DNA from: Cytobacillus firmus
GTDB lineage: Bacteria > Bacillota > Bacilli > Bacillales > Cytobacillaceae
Reading direction: 5' to 3'
NCBI RefSeq assembly: GCF_023657595.1
Contig: NZ_CP098323.1
Coordinates: forward strand, 3,682,001-3,746,000
DNA length: 64,000 nt
In this document: piece by piece, positions 42,634 through 51,256 of the stretch
How positions within the stretch are numbered: position 1 is the first letter of the stretch
How the letters are laid out: every line of letters starts with the position of its first letter
The notes under the pieces: model-generated
Databases searched by the model: none
What the model was told of the DNA's origin: nothing
What the model saw: the letters and a program-made list of their open reading frames with translations, nothing else
Translations under genes and position numbers: made by a program

Positions 42634-43767
42634 TTACCCTATAAAGGACTGAAATACTTCATTTCCGAGAAATCGGCCTCGCCTTGTCAATTTAATATGC
42701 TCTTCCCCGGCAATAATTAATTTTTTTTCGGTGTGCTGTTTAATTTGATTTTCAAAGTGCACAAGCGGGTCTTTGCCAAATTTCTCTTTAAAGCGACTAA
42801 TTGAGACACCTGCAGTTTTTCTCAGCCCAAGAAACATTTCCTCTTCCATCTGTTCTTCAAGGGGCACCTTATGTTCTTCAAGGATCGGAAGCTGGCCCTT
42901 TTCAATTGGCTCCATATATTTTTTCAGGGGTCCGTGGTTTGAACGGCGAAGCCCATTAACATAGCCATGCGCACCTGCCCCAAAACCGAAGTACCATTCA
43001 TTATCCCAATAAGTGATGTTATGCCTGCTCTCATAGCCAGGTTTGGCAAAATTGCTGATTTCATATTGGGCAAATCCATGTTTGTCCATTTGCTCCATCA
43101 ATAAGTCATACATTTCAGCTTCCACATCTTCTCCGGGTGTAGGCAGTTTCCCTCTCCTCATCAGATTATAGAATACCGTCTTGGGCTCAATGATCAGAGA
43201 ATAGCCCGAATAATGAACAATATCCAATGTAAATGATGTTTCAAGTGTATCTTTAAAGTCCTGAAGTGTCTGGCCGGGAAGACTGTATATCAGATCGATG
43301 CTGATGTTATCGAAACCTACTTGTTTTGCAGCTTCAATTGACTGAAAAACATCTTTTGCCCGGTGTGACCTTCCAATTCTTTTTAAGAGTTCATCGTTGA
43401 AGGTCTGGACACCAAAGCTGAGCCTGTTGACTCCGGCATCATGCAATATTTGAAGCTTTTCCTTAGAGAGATCTCCCGGATTAGCTTCAAATGTATATTC
43501 TGTGAAAGAGTCATAGGGAAGCTGACGTTTAATTGTGCTGCAAAGCTGTTCAAGCTGCTTCCCGTTCAGTGCAGTGGGTGTGCCGCCTCCGACAAAGATG
43601 GAGTCCAGGCGCGATGCGGGTGTTTCTTTCAAAGCAAGATCCATCTCTTTATCAAGAGAGTCAAGGTATTCTCCAACCGGCTGGTTCTTCAAATACACTT
43701 TATTAAAATCACAGTAATGGCAGATATGTTCACAAAAGGGGATGTGTATATAAGCTGCTTTAATCAT
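42634..43767 (-). CDS. hemW: Heme chaperone HemW (radical SAM)
   Basis: HemN-like radical SAM protein that binds heme and probably inserts it into respiratory enzymes; it lacks true coproporphyrinogen oxidase activity in characterised relatives. Cluster cysteines C12, C16 and C19 in PFCEHICHYCDF; the following FVGGGTPTAL and VNRLSFGVQTF are family motifs. 377 residues. Sits between lepA and hrcA with a terminator before it, so it has its own promoter. Confidence 0.95.
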   Translation of the reverse strand: MIKAAYIHIPFCEHICHYCDFNKVYLKNQPVGEYLDSLDKEMDLALKETPASRLDSIFVGGGTPTALNGKQLEQLCSTIKRQLPYDSFTEYTFEANPGDLSKEKLQILHDAGVNRLSFGVQTFNDELLKRIGRSHRAKDVFQSIEAAKQVGFDNISIDLIYSLPGQTLQDFKDTLETSFTLDIVHYSGYSLIIEPKTVFYNLMRRGKLPTPGEDVEAEMYDLLMEQMDKHGFAQYEISNFAKPGYESRHNITYWDNEWYFGFGAGAHGYVNGLRRSNHGPLKKYMEPIEKGQLPILEEHKVPLEEQMEEEMFLGLRKTAGVSISRFKEKFGKDPLVHFENQIKQHTEKKLIIAGEEHIKLTRRGRFLGNEVFQSFIG

Positions 43768-43822
43768 TCATTTCACTACTTTCATCATTCAATCAACATT
43801 CATATACAGCAGTTTCCTAAAT

Positions 43823-43870
43823 AAAAAGAGGCTAGTGCTGTTATTATTATGACAGCATATCTAACCTCTT
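43823..43870 (-). terminator. Terminator of lepA
   Basis: Long imperfect stem AAGAGGTTAG...ATGCTGT / ACAGCACTAGCCTCTT, followed on the minus strand by TTTATTT. Confidence 0.85.
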
Positions 43871-43887
43871 AAAACAAAGCAAATATT

Positions 43888-45723
43888 TTACTTTTTAGGG
43901 GTGTTATCGTCCATCTTCAAAACGGCCATGAAAGCTTCCTGCGGAACTTCAACAGAACCAACCTGCTTCATCCGCTTTTTACCTTCTTTCTGCTTCTCCA
44001 ATAATTTACGCTTACGGGAAATGTCTCCGCCGTAACATTTAGCCAATACATTTTTGCGGATGGCTTTAATGGTTGAGCGGGCTACAATTTTCTGGCCGAT
44101 CGCAGCTTGAATAGGAACCTCAAACTGCTGACGGGGAATTAGCTCTTTTAACTTCTCAACGATTACTTTTCCTCTTTCATAAGCAAAATCCTTATGAACG
44201 ATGAAGCTCAATGCGTCTACCTTTTCTGCATTTAACAAAATATCCATCTTAACAAGTTTTGATGGCTTATATCCAATTAATTCATAATCAAAAGAAGCAT
44301 ATCCTTTTGTATTGGATTTCAGCTGATCAAAGAAATCATAAACAATTTCCGATAAAGGAATCTCATATATAATATTGACTCTGGTTTCATCCATGTATTG
44401 CATATCAATAAAGATGCCGCGTTTTTGCTGGCAAAGTTCCATAATGGCTCCCACATAATCATTTGGGGCCATCATTGTAGCTTTTACATAAGGTTCCTCA
44501 ACACGGTCAATTTTTTGAGGATCAGGCATATTGGATGGGTTATCTACTTTAACCTCAGTGCCATCTGTCAGGATAACATCATAGATAACACTAGGTGCTG
44601 TTGTAATCAAATCTATTTTGAATTCGCGCTCAATGCGCTCCTGGATAATTTCCATGTGAAGCAATCCAAGGAAACCGCAGCGGAATCCAAATCCGAGTGC
44701 CTGTGAAGTTTCCGGTTCAAACTGAAGGGCGGAATCATTCAGCTCCAGCTTTTCAAGCGCTTCACGCAGGTCATTGAACTTGGCGCTATCAATTGGATAA
44801 AGTCCGCAATAAACCATCGGGTTCATCTTTCTGTATCCAGGAAGAGCTTCTGCAGCACCGTTTTTCGCGCTTGTAATGGTATCACCCACTCGTGTATCAC
44901 CAACATTTTTGATTGCAGCAGTCAAAAACCCTACGTCTCCAACTGACAATTCAGGCAATGGCGTTGATTTTGGCGTAAACACACCAACCTCAGTGACTTC
45001 AAACTCTTTGCCGGTTGCCATCATTTTAATTTTATCCCCTACTTTAACCGTACCCTCAACCACACGGATATAGGCTACTACACCGCGGTAGGCATCATAA
45101 AGGGAATCAAATATAAGAGCCTTTAATGGGGCTTCCGGATCCCCTACTGGAGCAGGAACTTTTTCAACGACCTGTTCAAGAATTTCTTCTATTCCAATTC
45201 CAGCCTTTGCTGAAGCCAGTACTGCTTCAGATGCATCCAGGCCGATAACTTCTTCGATCTCATTTCGAACCCTTTCCGGATCCGCGCTTGGCAGGTCGAT
45301 CTTATTAATAATTGGAAGAATCTCAAGATCGTTATCCAGGGCCAGATAAACATTGGCAAGTGTTTGCGCTTCAATACCCTGAGCTGCATCCACAACCAGA
45401 ATGGCTCCTTCACATGCTGCAAGGCTTCGGGATACTTCATATGTAAAATCGACGTGTCCCGGTGTATCTATTAAGTGGAAAGTGTATATCTCTCCATCTT
45501 TCGCTTTATATTTTAACTGAACGGAATTCAGCTTGATCGTAATGCCGCGCTCCCTTTCAAGATCCATGGAATCAAGGAGCTGGTCCTTCATTTCGCGTGA
45601 AGTCAGCGCATTGGTTTTTTCAAGAATTCTGTCGGCCAAAGTCGATTTACCATGGTCAATATGGGCGATGATCGAAAAATTCCTTATTTTCTCTTGTCTT
45701 TTTAATCTCTCTTCTCTGTTCAT
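43888..45723 (-). CDS. lepA: Elongation factor 4 (LepA)
   Basis: Translational GTPase acting on ribosomes, linked to back-translocation and 30S biogenesis. G1 [11 protein letters not shown]3 DTPGHVDF, G4 NKIDL; EF-G-like domains II, III and V, and the LepA-specific C-terminal domain ending in [15 protein letters not shown]. 611 residues, normal. ATG at 45723; two family A repeats lie upstream. Confidence 0.98.
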   Translation of the reverse strand: MNREERLKRQEKIRNFSIIAHIDHGKSTLADRILEKTNALTSREMKDQLLDSMDLERERGITIKLNSVQLKYKAKDGEIYTFHLIDTPGHVDFTYEVSRSLAACEGAILVVDAAQGIEAQTLANVYLALDNDLEILPIINKIDLPSADPERVRNEIEEVIGLDASEAVLASAKAGIGIEEILEQVVEKVPAPVGDPEAPLKALIFDSLYDAYRGVVAYIRVVEGTVKVGDKIKMMATGKEFEVTEVGVFTPKSTPLPELSVGDVGFLTAAIKNVGDTRVGDTITSAKNGAAEALPGYRKMNPMVYCGLYPIDSAKFNDLREALEKLELNDSALQFEPETSQALGFGFRCGFLGLLHMEIIQERIEREFKIDLITTAPSVIYDVILTDGTEVKVDNPSNMPDPQKIDRVEEPYVKATMMAPNDYVGAIMELCQQKRGIFIDMQYMDETRVNIIYEIPLSEIVYDFFDQLKSNTKGYASFDYELIGYKPSKLVKMDILLNAEKVDALSFIVHKDFAYERGKVIVEKLKELIPRQQFEVPIQAAIGQKIVARSTIKAIRKNVLAKCYGGDISRKRKLLEKQKEGKKRMKQVGSVEVPQEAFMAVLKMDDNTPKK

Positions 45724-45750
45724 TGTATATTATTTCAACTCCTACTATAG

Positions 45751-45870
45751 AAAAGCGCAAGCGCCTTGCCCACCCCCGACAAGCACAAGACGAGCCTCCC
45801 AGAAAGGCGTTCTTTGCCTTTTTGGGAGGGGCGGCTTGTGACCTCGAGGGGGTAGGCGCTGGAGCTAGAC
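45751..45870 (+). repeat. Mosaic intergenic repeat, family A, standard copy
   Basis: Left end AAAAGCGCAAGCGCC, then GACAAGCACAAGACGAGC, a hairpin AAAGGC-GTTCTTT-GCCTTT (45803-45821) nested in CTCCCA/TGGGAG, then GGCTTGTGACCTCGAG and right end GGCGCTGGAGCTAGAC. The cleanest copy in the window. Confidence 0.88.
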
Positions 45871-45910
45871 AGCTATCGACGTTAAAATTTCAGACCTTCT
45901 TATTTTTAAG

Positions 45911-45947
45911 AAAAGCGCAAGCGCCTTAAACAGGCGCCTGGAGCTAA
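45911..45947 (+). repeat. Family A repeat, minimal copy
   Basis: AAAAGCGCAAGCGCC directly joined through TTAAACA to GGCGCCTGGAGCTA: both ends with the interior missing. Lies 40 bp from the standard copy. The rest of the gap to yqxA (45948-46078) shows only a weak yqxA terminator (6-bp CTGCTC/GGGCAG stem and T9). Confidence 0.75.
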
Positions 45948-46078
45948 GTGTGGTCAATTTTAAAATAGTCCTTTTAGTTTATACACTATTTTTGATTATA
46001 TCAGTAGGTTTGTGAAGATTCAATGCTAAGCTTTAAGCCGCTAATTTTCCAAAAAAAAAGCCTGCCCACCTGAGCAGC

Positions 46079-46423
46079 CTATTTCCCTTTTATTAAGTCT
46101 GTGATGATTGCGACCGATTTTTCTGTCAGCTCTGATATGCCATTGGATATGCTTTTTCCTAAGGATGAAAAGAAATTATATGCTTTCATTTCTTCAAGCT
46201 TTTCCCTTTTCTTCTGAAGATCATGGCTTGACACATCATTCCCCAGGACAGAAGCCTGAACTTCGCCTTCGTTGGTTTCATCTATAGTCAGGGCACTTTT
46301 GAAATCCCCGTCATGGAATCCCTTCATTCTGTGAATTCCTTCATTTGCCTGCTGCATTCCGAATAACACTGAGACAAACATAAGCGCTGCCAGAAAAAGA
46401 GCTTTAAGTATAAACATTTTCAT
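46079..46423 (-). CDS. yqxA: YqxA family protein (DUF3679)
   Basis: 114-residue protein beside spoIIP in Bacillus; function unknown. Residues 3-22 are a hydrophobic anchor or signal (FILKALFLAALMFVSVLFGM) followed by the conserved QQANEGIHRMKG. The remainder is polar, with a C-terminal amphipathic stretch. Follows spoIIP by 17 bp, so it is probably made in the sporulating mother cell (inference). Confidence 0.88.
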   Translation of the reverse strand: MKMFILKALFLAALMFVSVLFGMQQANEGIHRMKGFHDGDFKSALTIDETNEGEVQASVLGNDVSSHDLQKKREKLEEMKAYNFFSSLGKSISNGISELTEKSVAIITDLIKGK

Positions 46424-46440
46424 TCCGCATCATCCTATTA

Positions 46441-47646
46441 CTATTTCTTTTCTGATTCACCGCCAGCCGGTGAATTCACTTCCTCGGCCTGCCAATAATA
46501 TTCACTGAACACTTCCGCGAGTGCTTCGGCCGATCGGTTTAACTCCTCAAACGTATTATCGACTCCCCCAAACTCAATGAGTATGGCATTGCCTGATAAA
46601 TCCTGATTGAAGTTGCCATTTGTCCCTGCGCCTTCTTTTTTCATTATTCCTCTGCTTAATCCTTTGTACTTGACGCTCAGTCTATCATGCAGCTCTTTTG
46701 CAAATTTTAAGTTCTTTTCATAATTCGGATTATTTCCTCCAATAATAAAAGCCAGCTTGGCATAAGACTCTCCGTTAATTTCTTTTGTAGTATCTTTTTT
46801 TCTTTTTGAATCACGGTGAATATCGATTAAATAAGCCAGATCCCGATTGGAAGTAATTGCTGCCTGGACTACCTCTCTGGATTCCTGATAGGAGCGTCCA
46901 TATGTTAAGCCCTTTTTGTTTAAATTCCCCTGAATATCCGTTTTATCCACAAATGTGCCGATTCCTTTACTCTCCATCTCTTCCTTAAGCTTATCACCGA
47001 TTTTAGTAATATTAATTTTTGAATGGTAGGCAGCATCAGGGTTGGTGACACCCTTCAGATACGGAAGATAGGATTCAGTATTATGCGAAAAGTATACATA
47101 GACAGGTTTTTTATCTCCTGTTGACACCGGCGGGGCATTTGATTGTTTTTTATCTCCAGATTGCTCAAGCTCTTCGGTGTTTTGCAGGGCTGCCTCCTGT
47201 TCGGCCATGAGTACTTCTAAAGGCGGAGAAGATTCTACAGGCATGTTTGTATAATCTGTTCCCTCACCTGCAACCAGAATTTTACTGTCATAAATCGAGA
47301 AAAAAGGAAGCTCCCTTCCCAGAAGACTTCTGGGATCATCCAAATTGACATTCGTGGATAGCTGAAAAATTAAATTGGCAAAGCCCGGGGGAGAACTGCT
47401 TTCAGAAACCCCCTGGAGAAATGCGTGATTTTCCCATCCGAGAAAACGATAAAGCATTTCTCCTGTCAGGCTGTTCGCTGCAGAATTTACTGAAGATGAA
47501 CTGATTCGGTATTCAGGCTTTAAGGAAGTTATTGCTCCGCTTATGGAAAATATCATAAATAGAAAAAGCAGAAATCCGCCAATAGCCTTCAGCAGGCTTG
47601 TCCCTTGGATAGTTACTACAAATCCGTTGGTTTTAAAAGGTTTCAT
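46441..47646 (-). CDS. spoIIP: Stage II sporulation protein P
   Basis: Peptidoglycan amidase/endopeptidase of the DMP complex that drives engulfment. One membrane helix (about 17-36), a variable linker with Glu/Gln-rich stretch (150-175), and the SpoIIP amidase domain with the zinc-type histidine segments FSHNTESYLPYL and LIDIHRDS and a late glutamate in the DNTFEELNRS region. 401 residues. SigE control is expected, but I could not place a firm promoter. Confidence 0.95.
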   Translation of the reverse strand: MKPFKTNGFVVTIQGTSLLKAIGGFLLFLFMIFSISGAITSLKPEYRISSSSVNSAANSLTGEMLYRFLGWENHAFLQGVSESSSPPGFANLIFQLSTNVNLDDPRSLLGRELPFFSIYDSKILVAGEGTDYTNMPVESSPPLEVLMAEQEAALQNTEELEQSGDKKQSNAPPVSTGDKKPVYVYFSHNTESYLPYLKGVTNPDAAYHSKINITKIGDKLKEEMESKGIGTFVDKTDIQGNLNKKGLTYGRSYQESREVVQAAITSNRDLAYLIDIHRDSKRKKDTTKEINGESYAKLAFIIGGNNPNYEKNLKFAKELHDRLSVKYKGLSRGIMKKEGAGTNGNFNQDLSGNAILIEFGGVDNTFEELNRSAEALAEVFSEYYWQAEEVNSPAGGESEKK

Positions 47647-47715
47647 TGTTCCACCTCTCCTTGCTAGTCTAGTAAATGTTATGACTTTGCTAGAGAAGAT
47701 AGAACAGGATATTTT

Positions 47716-48843
47716 CTATCTTGTATAAAATCCGGCATTATCCTGATTCACTTTCTGGTGGAGCGCTGCGTTCAAACCGTTGGCAATTAAGTTTGACATA
47801 TCTTCAATAAATACATCCACTTCCTTTGGCGTCACCATAAGGTTGTGACCCAAAGGAGACAGAACTTCATAAATAAGCTTCCGCTTCTCCTCTTCAGGCA
47901 AGGTTCCGATCATGCCAAGAAAGGTTTTTCTATGATGCTCTTCCGGGAGGTCCTCATCTGTCAGCTTTTTCTTCTCTCCAAAAGTCATTCCTGCAGGAGC
48001 CAAGGCACGTGATGGACGGCCGCCTTCTTTCATTTCCTTGCCGAAATGCTTCAGGATGTAATCAATTGTATCGCTTGTTATGGATACGGCATCAACAACT
48101 GTTGGGATGCCAATCGCTATGACAGGTATTCCTAAAGTTTCTTTGCTTATTTCTTTTCGTTTATTCCCTACACCAGAACCAGGGTGAATCCCTGTATCCG
48201 AAATTTGAATAGTAGAATTGACTCTTTCAATTGATCGGGAAGCAAGAGCATCAATCGCAATGACAAAGTCGGGCTTTGTTTTTTCAACAATGCCATGAAT
48301 AATGTCACTTGTTTCAATTCCTGTCAGGCCCATAACCCCTGGAGAAATAGCACTGACCGGCCGGTAGCCTTCTTCTACGCTTTCAGGCTGCAGCTGATAG
48401 AGATGTCTTGTAATAAGCAGATTTTCGCAGACTTGCGGCCCCAATGCGTCGGGAGTGACATTCCAATTGCCCAGTCCGACAATTAAACAGGATGCATTTT
48501 CATTAATGCCCAGCTGCTTTATAAATTGGGAAAATTCACTTGCAAATACAGTCTCCACTTTGTGCTGAAGCTCCGTATCCTGCTGGCGTATGCCCGTCAC
48601 TTCGAGGGTAAGATATTTGCCCTCTTTTTTTCCTAATGCTTCTGCTCCTTCCTTTGTTACTTCAACAAAGGAAATTTTAATATCGTTTTCTTCTTTTTCT
48701 TTAATTATGACGCCTTCTATTTGGGAAAGATTCTCCTGCTCGTGAACATTGTCTTTCTGCCTGCCGGAAATCACCATTTCCCTGGCTTCAATGGCAAGAT
48801 CCGTTCGAACTGAGTACTGGCTTAAATCTATGGATTCCTTCAC
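47716..48843 (-). CDS. gpr: Germination protease GPR
   Basis: Aspartic-type protease (A25) that degrades small acid-soluble spore proteins at germination; made as a zymogen in the forespore. The N-terminal [15 protein letters not shown] region is where the propeptide is cut. Conserved [29 protein letters not shown] and [10 protein letters not shown] are present. GTG at 48843 follows GAGGGA; 375 residues, as in other Bacillus. Confidence 0.96.
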   Translation of the reverse strand: MKESIDLSQYSVRTDLAIEAREMVISGRQKDNVHEQENLSQIEGVIIKEKEENDIKISFVEVTKEGAEALGKKEGKYLTLEVTGIRQQDTELQHKVETVFASEFSQFIKQLGINENASCLIVGLGNWNVTPDALGPQVCENLLITRHLYQLQPESVEEGYRPVSAISPGVMGLTGIETSDIIHGIVEKTKPDFVIAIDALASRSIERVNSTIQISDTGIHPGSGVGNKRKEISKETLGIPVIAIGIPTVVDAVSITSDTIDYILKHFGKEMKEGGRPSRALAPAGMTFGEKKKLTDEDLPEEHHRKTFLGMIGTLPEEEKRKLIYEVLSPLGHNLMVTPKEVDVFIEDMSNLIANGLNAALHQKVNQDNAGFYTR

Positions 48844-48997
48844 ATGTATCCCTCACAATCTCAGCTTATTAGGTTGGAAAAAAACAGACAAATTACTAAA
48901 ATTCAGATATATACTATCTTTGCCTTTAAAATGCAAAAACATGCAGAAAAAGAATGAACTTCCCGATTTATCCTTCAGTAATTTTAAGTACAGAGTA

Positions 48998-49026
48998 TTG
49001 CATTATGCCCCTGTGTTTGATAAAAT
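48998..49026 (+). promoter_or_regulatory. SigA promoter of rpsT
   Basis: -35 TTGCAT, 17-base spacer, -10 TAAAAT, leaving a leader of about 70 bases before rpsT. Confidence 0.7.
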
Positions 49027-49103
49027 ATCACTTGTTCTGAATTTGTTAATGAACGTGAATGTCGAGTTATAGAATCTCGATGCTTTTTCAGGAGGTGAAT
49101 GGA

Positions 49104-49370
49104 ATGCCAAACATTAAATCTGCTATCAAGCGTGTTAAAACTAGCGAAGCTCGCAACGCTCAAAACGCTACTGTTAAATCAGCAATGCGTACAGCTGTTA
49201 AGAAGGTTGATGCTGCAATCGTAAACAACGATTCTGCTGCTGCAACTGAATCTTTCGCTGATGCTGCTCGTAAACTGGACAAAGCTGCTGCAAAAGGTCT
49301 TATCCACAAAAATGCTGCTGCCCGTAAAAAGTCTCGTTTAATGAAAAAAATGAACTCTTTAAATGCGTAA
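49104..49370 (+). CDS. rpsT: 30S ribosomal protein S20
   Basis: Small-subunit protein binding the 5' domain of 16S rRNA. 88 residues, three helices, Ala/Lys-rich, starting [18 protein letters not shown] at 49104 follows AGGAGGTG, one of the best sites in the window. Codon use is strongly biased as in other ribosomal genes. Divergent from gpr. Confidence 0.98.
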   Translation: MPNIKSAIKRVKTSEARNAQNATVKSAMRTAVKKVDAAIVNNDSAAATESFADAARKLDKAAAKGLIHKNAAARKKSRLMKKMNSLNA

Positions 49371-49384
49371 TGTTTAAAGATATC

Positions 49385-49413
49385 GGCTATCTTAAGGGAT
49401 AGCCTTTTATTTT
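49385..49413 (+). terminator. Terminator of rpsT
   Basis: Stem GGCTATC / GATAGCC and TTTTATTTT. Confidence 0.85.
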
Positions 49414-49417
49414 ACAT

Positions 49418-49452
49418 AAAAAAGCGGTCCAAATTGCGGACCGCTTTTTTTA
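49418..49452. terminator. Second, bidirectional terminator after rpsT
   Basis: AAAAAAGCGGTCC / GGACCGCTTTTTT with a 7-base loop; also positioned to stop transcription from holA. Confidence 0.85.
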
Positions 49453-49488
49453 TGTAATCAGAATTTATAACTTTGTACTTCGAGAACT

Positions 49489-49665
49489 GTCTAGCTCCAG
49501 CGCCTACCCCCTCAAGGTCACAAGCTTGTCTTGTTTCGGCTCCTAGGGACGAAAGACCAGCCTAATCCCTTCCAGAAGGAAAGAACACCTTCTTGCAGGG
49601 CTCGTCTTATGCTTGTCGTCCCTGAGCAGTCGCCTCCACATTTCGGGCAAGGCACTTCCGCTTTT
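49489..49665 (-). repeat. Mosaic intergenic repeat, family A, copy 5
   Basis: Right end GTCTAGCTCCAGCGCC at 49489 and left end GGCACTTCCGCTTTT at 49651-49665, directly against the holA stop. Hairpin AGAAGG / CCTTCT at 49574-49593 and the GACAAGC(A)TAAGACGAGC block are present in reverse. Confidence 0.88.
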
Positions 49666-50697
49666 CTATTTTCTGAGCGCCTGACTTTGCAGACGAAACA
49701 GGAACATTTCAATCAGCATGGTTTTATTCATGCCCCCTGTTTTCATTTGATAATCCGCATCAGCAAGCAAGCTTATGATCGCTGCCAGTTCTTCATCTGC
49801 AAACAGTTGAGCCTGTCCGGCCGCCAGCTTCACCCGGAAAGGATGAATCTTTAAATAGCCGGCAATCTGCTGCTGGCCGTAGCCTCTCCTGGCAAGCTCC
49901 TTCACCTGATAAATCAGTCTGAACTGCCCTGTAATAACAGATAAAATCTTAATTGGCTCTTCGTTTTGCTTTAATAAATCATAATAAATTCTCAGGGCTT
50001 CTTCTATTTTGCGGTGAACCACCTTATCCACAAGGGAAAAAATGTTTTGCTCTAAAGACCGTGATACCATTTTTTCTGCCATTTGTTCATCTATCCGCTT
50101 TGTGTCATTCGCATATAGGGCTAATTTATCGATCTCGTTGGTCAGAATAAACAGGTTGGCGCCTGCCAATGTCAAAATCAGCTCAACAGCCGATTCATCA
50201 ATCTGCACACCGTTTAATGCTGCCCTTTCCCTGATCCAGGCTTTCAATTCACCTTCATTTAATTTCTTGGCTTCAAGGACTGCAGCCGTTTTTTTCAATT
50301 GTTTGGTTATTTTTTTCCGATCATCGAGTTTTTCTGCCGATGAGGAAAATACCACCACTGAATATGGAGCAGGTTCTTTAATATAGGCTTCAAGCTTAGC
50401 CAGGTTATGCTCCTGTTTAGCTTTCGATTTCTCTGACGTTAAAAAAACCGGGTTATGTAAAAAGATCAGTCTTCTTTCACCCATAAAAGGAAATGTCTCC
50501 GCATCTTCAAGCGCTGTATCAATGGGGGTTTCCTCAAGGTCATAAGAGGATAAATTAAAATCAGCTTCTTCTTCACTTAGCACATTGCTGATCAGAAGCT
50601 GCTTCGTTTCGTTTATAAGATAAGGTTCTGTTCCGTATAATAAATAAATAGGAGCAAAACTTTTCGCTTTAATTCTGTTCCAAATATCAAAAACCAA
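49666..50697 (-). CDS. holA: DNA polymerase III delta subunit
   Basis: Opens the sliding clamp in the clamp loader. 343 residues; N-terminal AAA+-like domain with PIYLLYGTEPYLINE and the clamp-contact region, then a helical collar domain. TTG at 50697, after GGAGAG with good spacing, gives MVFDIWNRIK, matching the family N-terminus; a TTG at 50718 would add seven unconserved residues. Its TAG stop is contiguous with a family A repeat. Confidence 0.94.
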   Translation of the reverse strand: MVFDIWNRIKAKSFAPIYLLYGTEPYLINETKQLLISNVLSEEEADFNLSSYDLEETPIDTALEDAETFPFMGERRLIFLHNPVFLTSEKSKAKQEHNLAKLEAYIKEPAPYSVVVFSSSAEKLDDRKKITKQLKKTAAVLEAKKLNEGELKAWIRERAALNGVQIDESAVELILTLAGANLFILTNEIDKLALYANDTKRIDEQMAEKMVSRSLEQNIFSLVDKVVHRKIEEALRIYYDLLKQNEEPIKILSVITGQFRLIYQVKELARRGYGQQQIAGYLKIHPFRVKLAAGQAQLFADEELAAIISLLADADYQMKTGGMNKTMLIEMFLFRLQSQALRK

Positions 50698-50773
50698 TTT
50701 CTTCTCTCCGTTCGCCAAACAATATATTCACTATATATCCTAAAGAAGCGATGGCAATTTGACAAGACATAAG

Positions 50774-50801
50774 AAATTGGCGCCCACATGAACGCCAATT
50801 T
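50774..50801. other. Hairpin in the holA-yqzM gap
   Basis: Perfect 9-bp stem AAATTGGCG / CGCCAATTT with a 10-base loop, no T-tract. The rest of 50698-50995 shows no gene; a TATACT at 50965-50970 may be the -10 of yqzM. Confidence 0.5.
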
Positions 50802-50995
50802 CCAATCTATATAGAACGCTGCATCCTTGAGGCCCGGGAAACTCAGGAAGCTGCGGTGCACCTTTGTTAGTTATTATTCCCATGATGTTTCGTCATATTT
50901 GTGACAACTCCTGCTAATGCAGGAAAAGGGCAGGCGAACTCTAGATTTTTTCATTTGAATGACTTATACTATATAGGAAATAGGAGGGGTAGACT

Positions 50996-51130
50996 GTGAA
51001 CGAATTTGAAAAGAACGTCCAAAGCAAACGTAATGATGCAATCGACTCTGGTGTAGGATTCATCGTATCATTCGGTTTCTTCGCAACGTTATTTATTATT
51101 GCTACAGTCATTAAATTTTTAGGAGCTTAA
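50996..51130 (+). CDS. yqzM: YqzM small membrane protein
   Basis: 44-residue protein matching YqzM of Bacillus: a polar start MNEFEKNVQSKRNDAIDSG and one membrane helix (about 20-41, FIVSFGFFATLFIIATVI). GTG at 50996 follows AGGAGGGG. Function unknown. Conserved place between holA and comEC; transcribed opposite to both. Followed by two tandem hairpins. Confidence 0.9.
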   Translation: MNEFEKNVQSKRNDAIDSGVGFIVSFGFFATLFIIATVIKFLGA

Positions 51131-51144
51131 TGGCTACATACAGT

Positions 51145-51199
51145 AATGTGTCACAATACTGCTGACACATTGAGGCTGCCTCAGCAGCCTCTTTTTTTT
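51145..51199 (+). terminator. Tandem hairpins ending yqzM
   Basis: First a perfect 9-bp stem AATGTGTCA / TGACACATT (51145-51171), then GAGGCTGC-CTCA-GCAGCCTC with T8 (51172-51199), a strong terminator. Confidence 0.9.
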
Positions 51200-51256
51200 G
51201 GACGGAATTCCGATGAAGCATTATCAAGTTTGGAAGCTGATGCTTTCTAACATATA

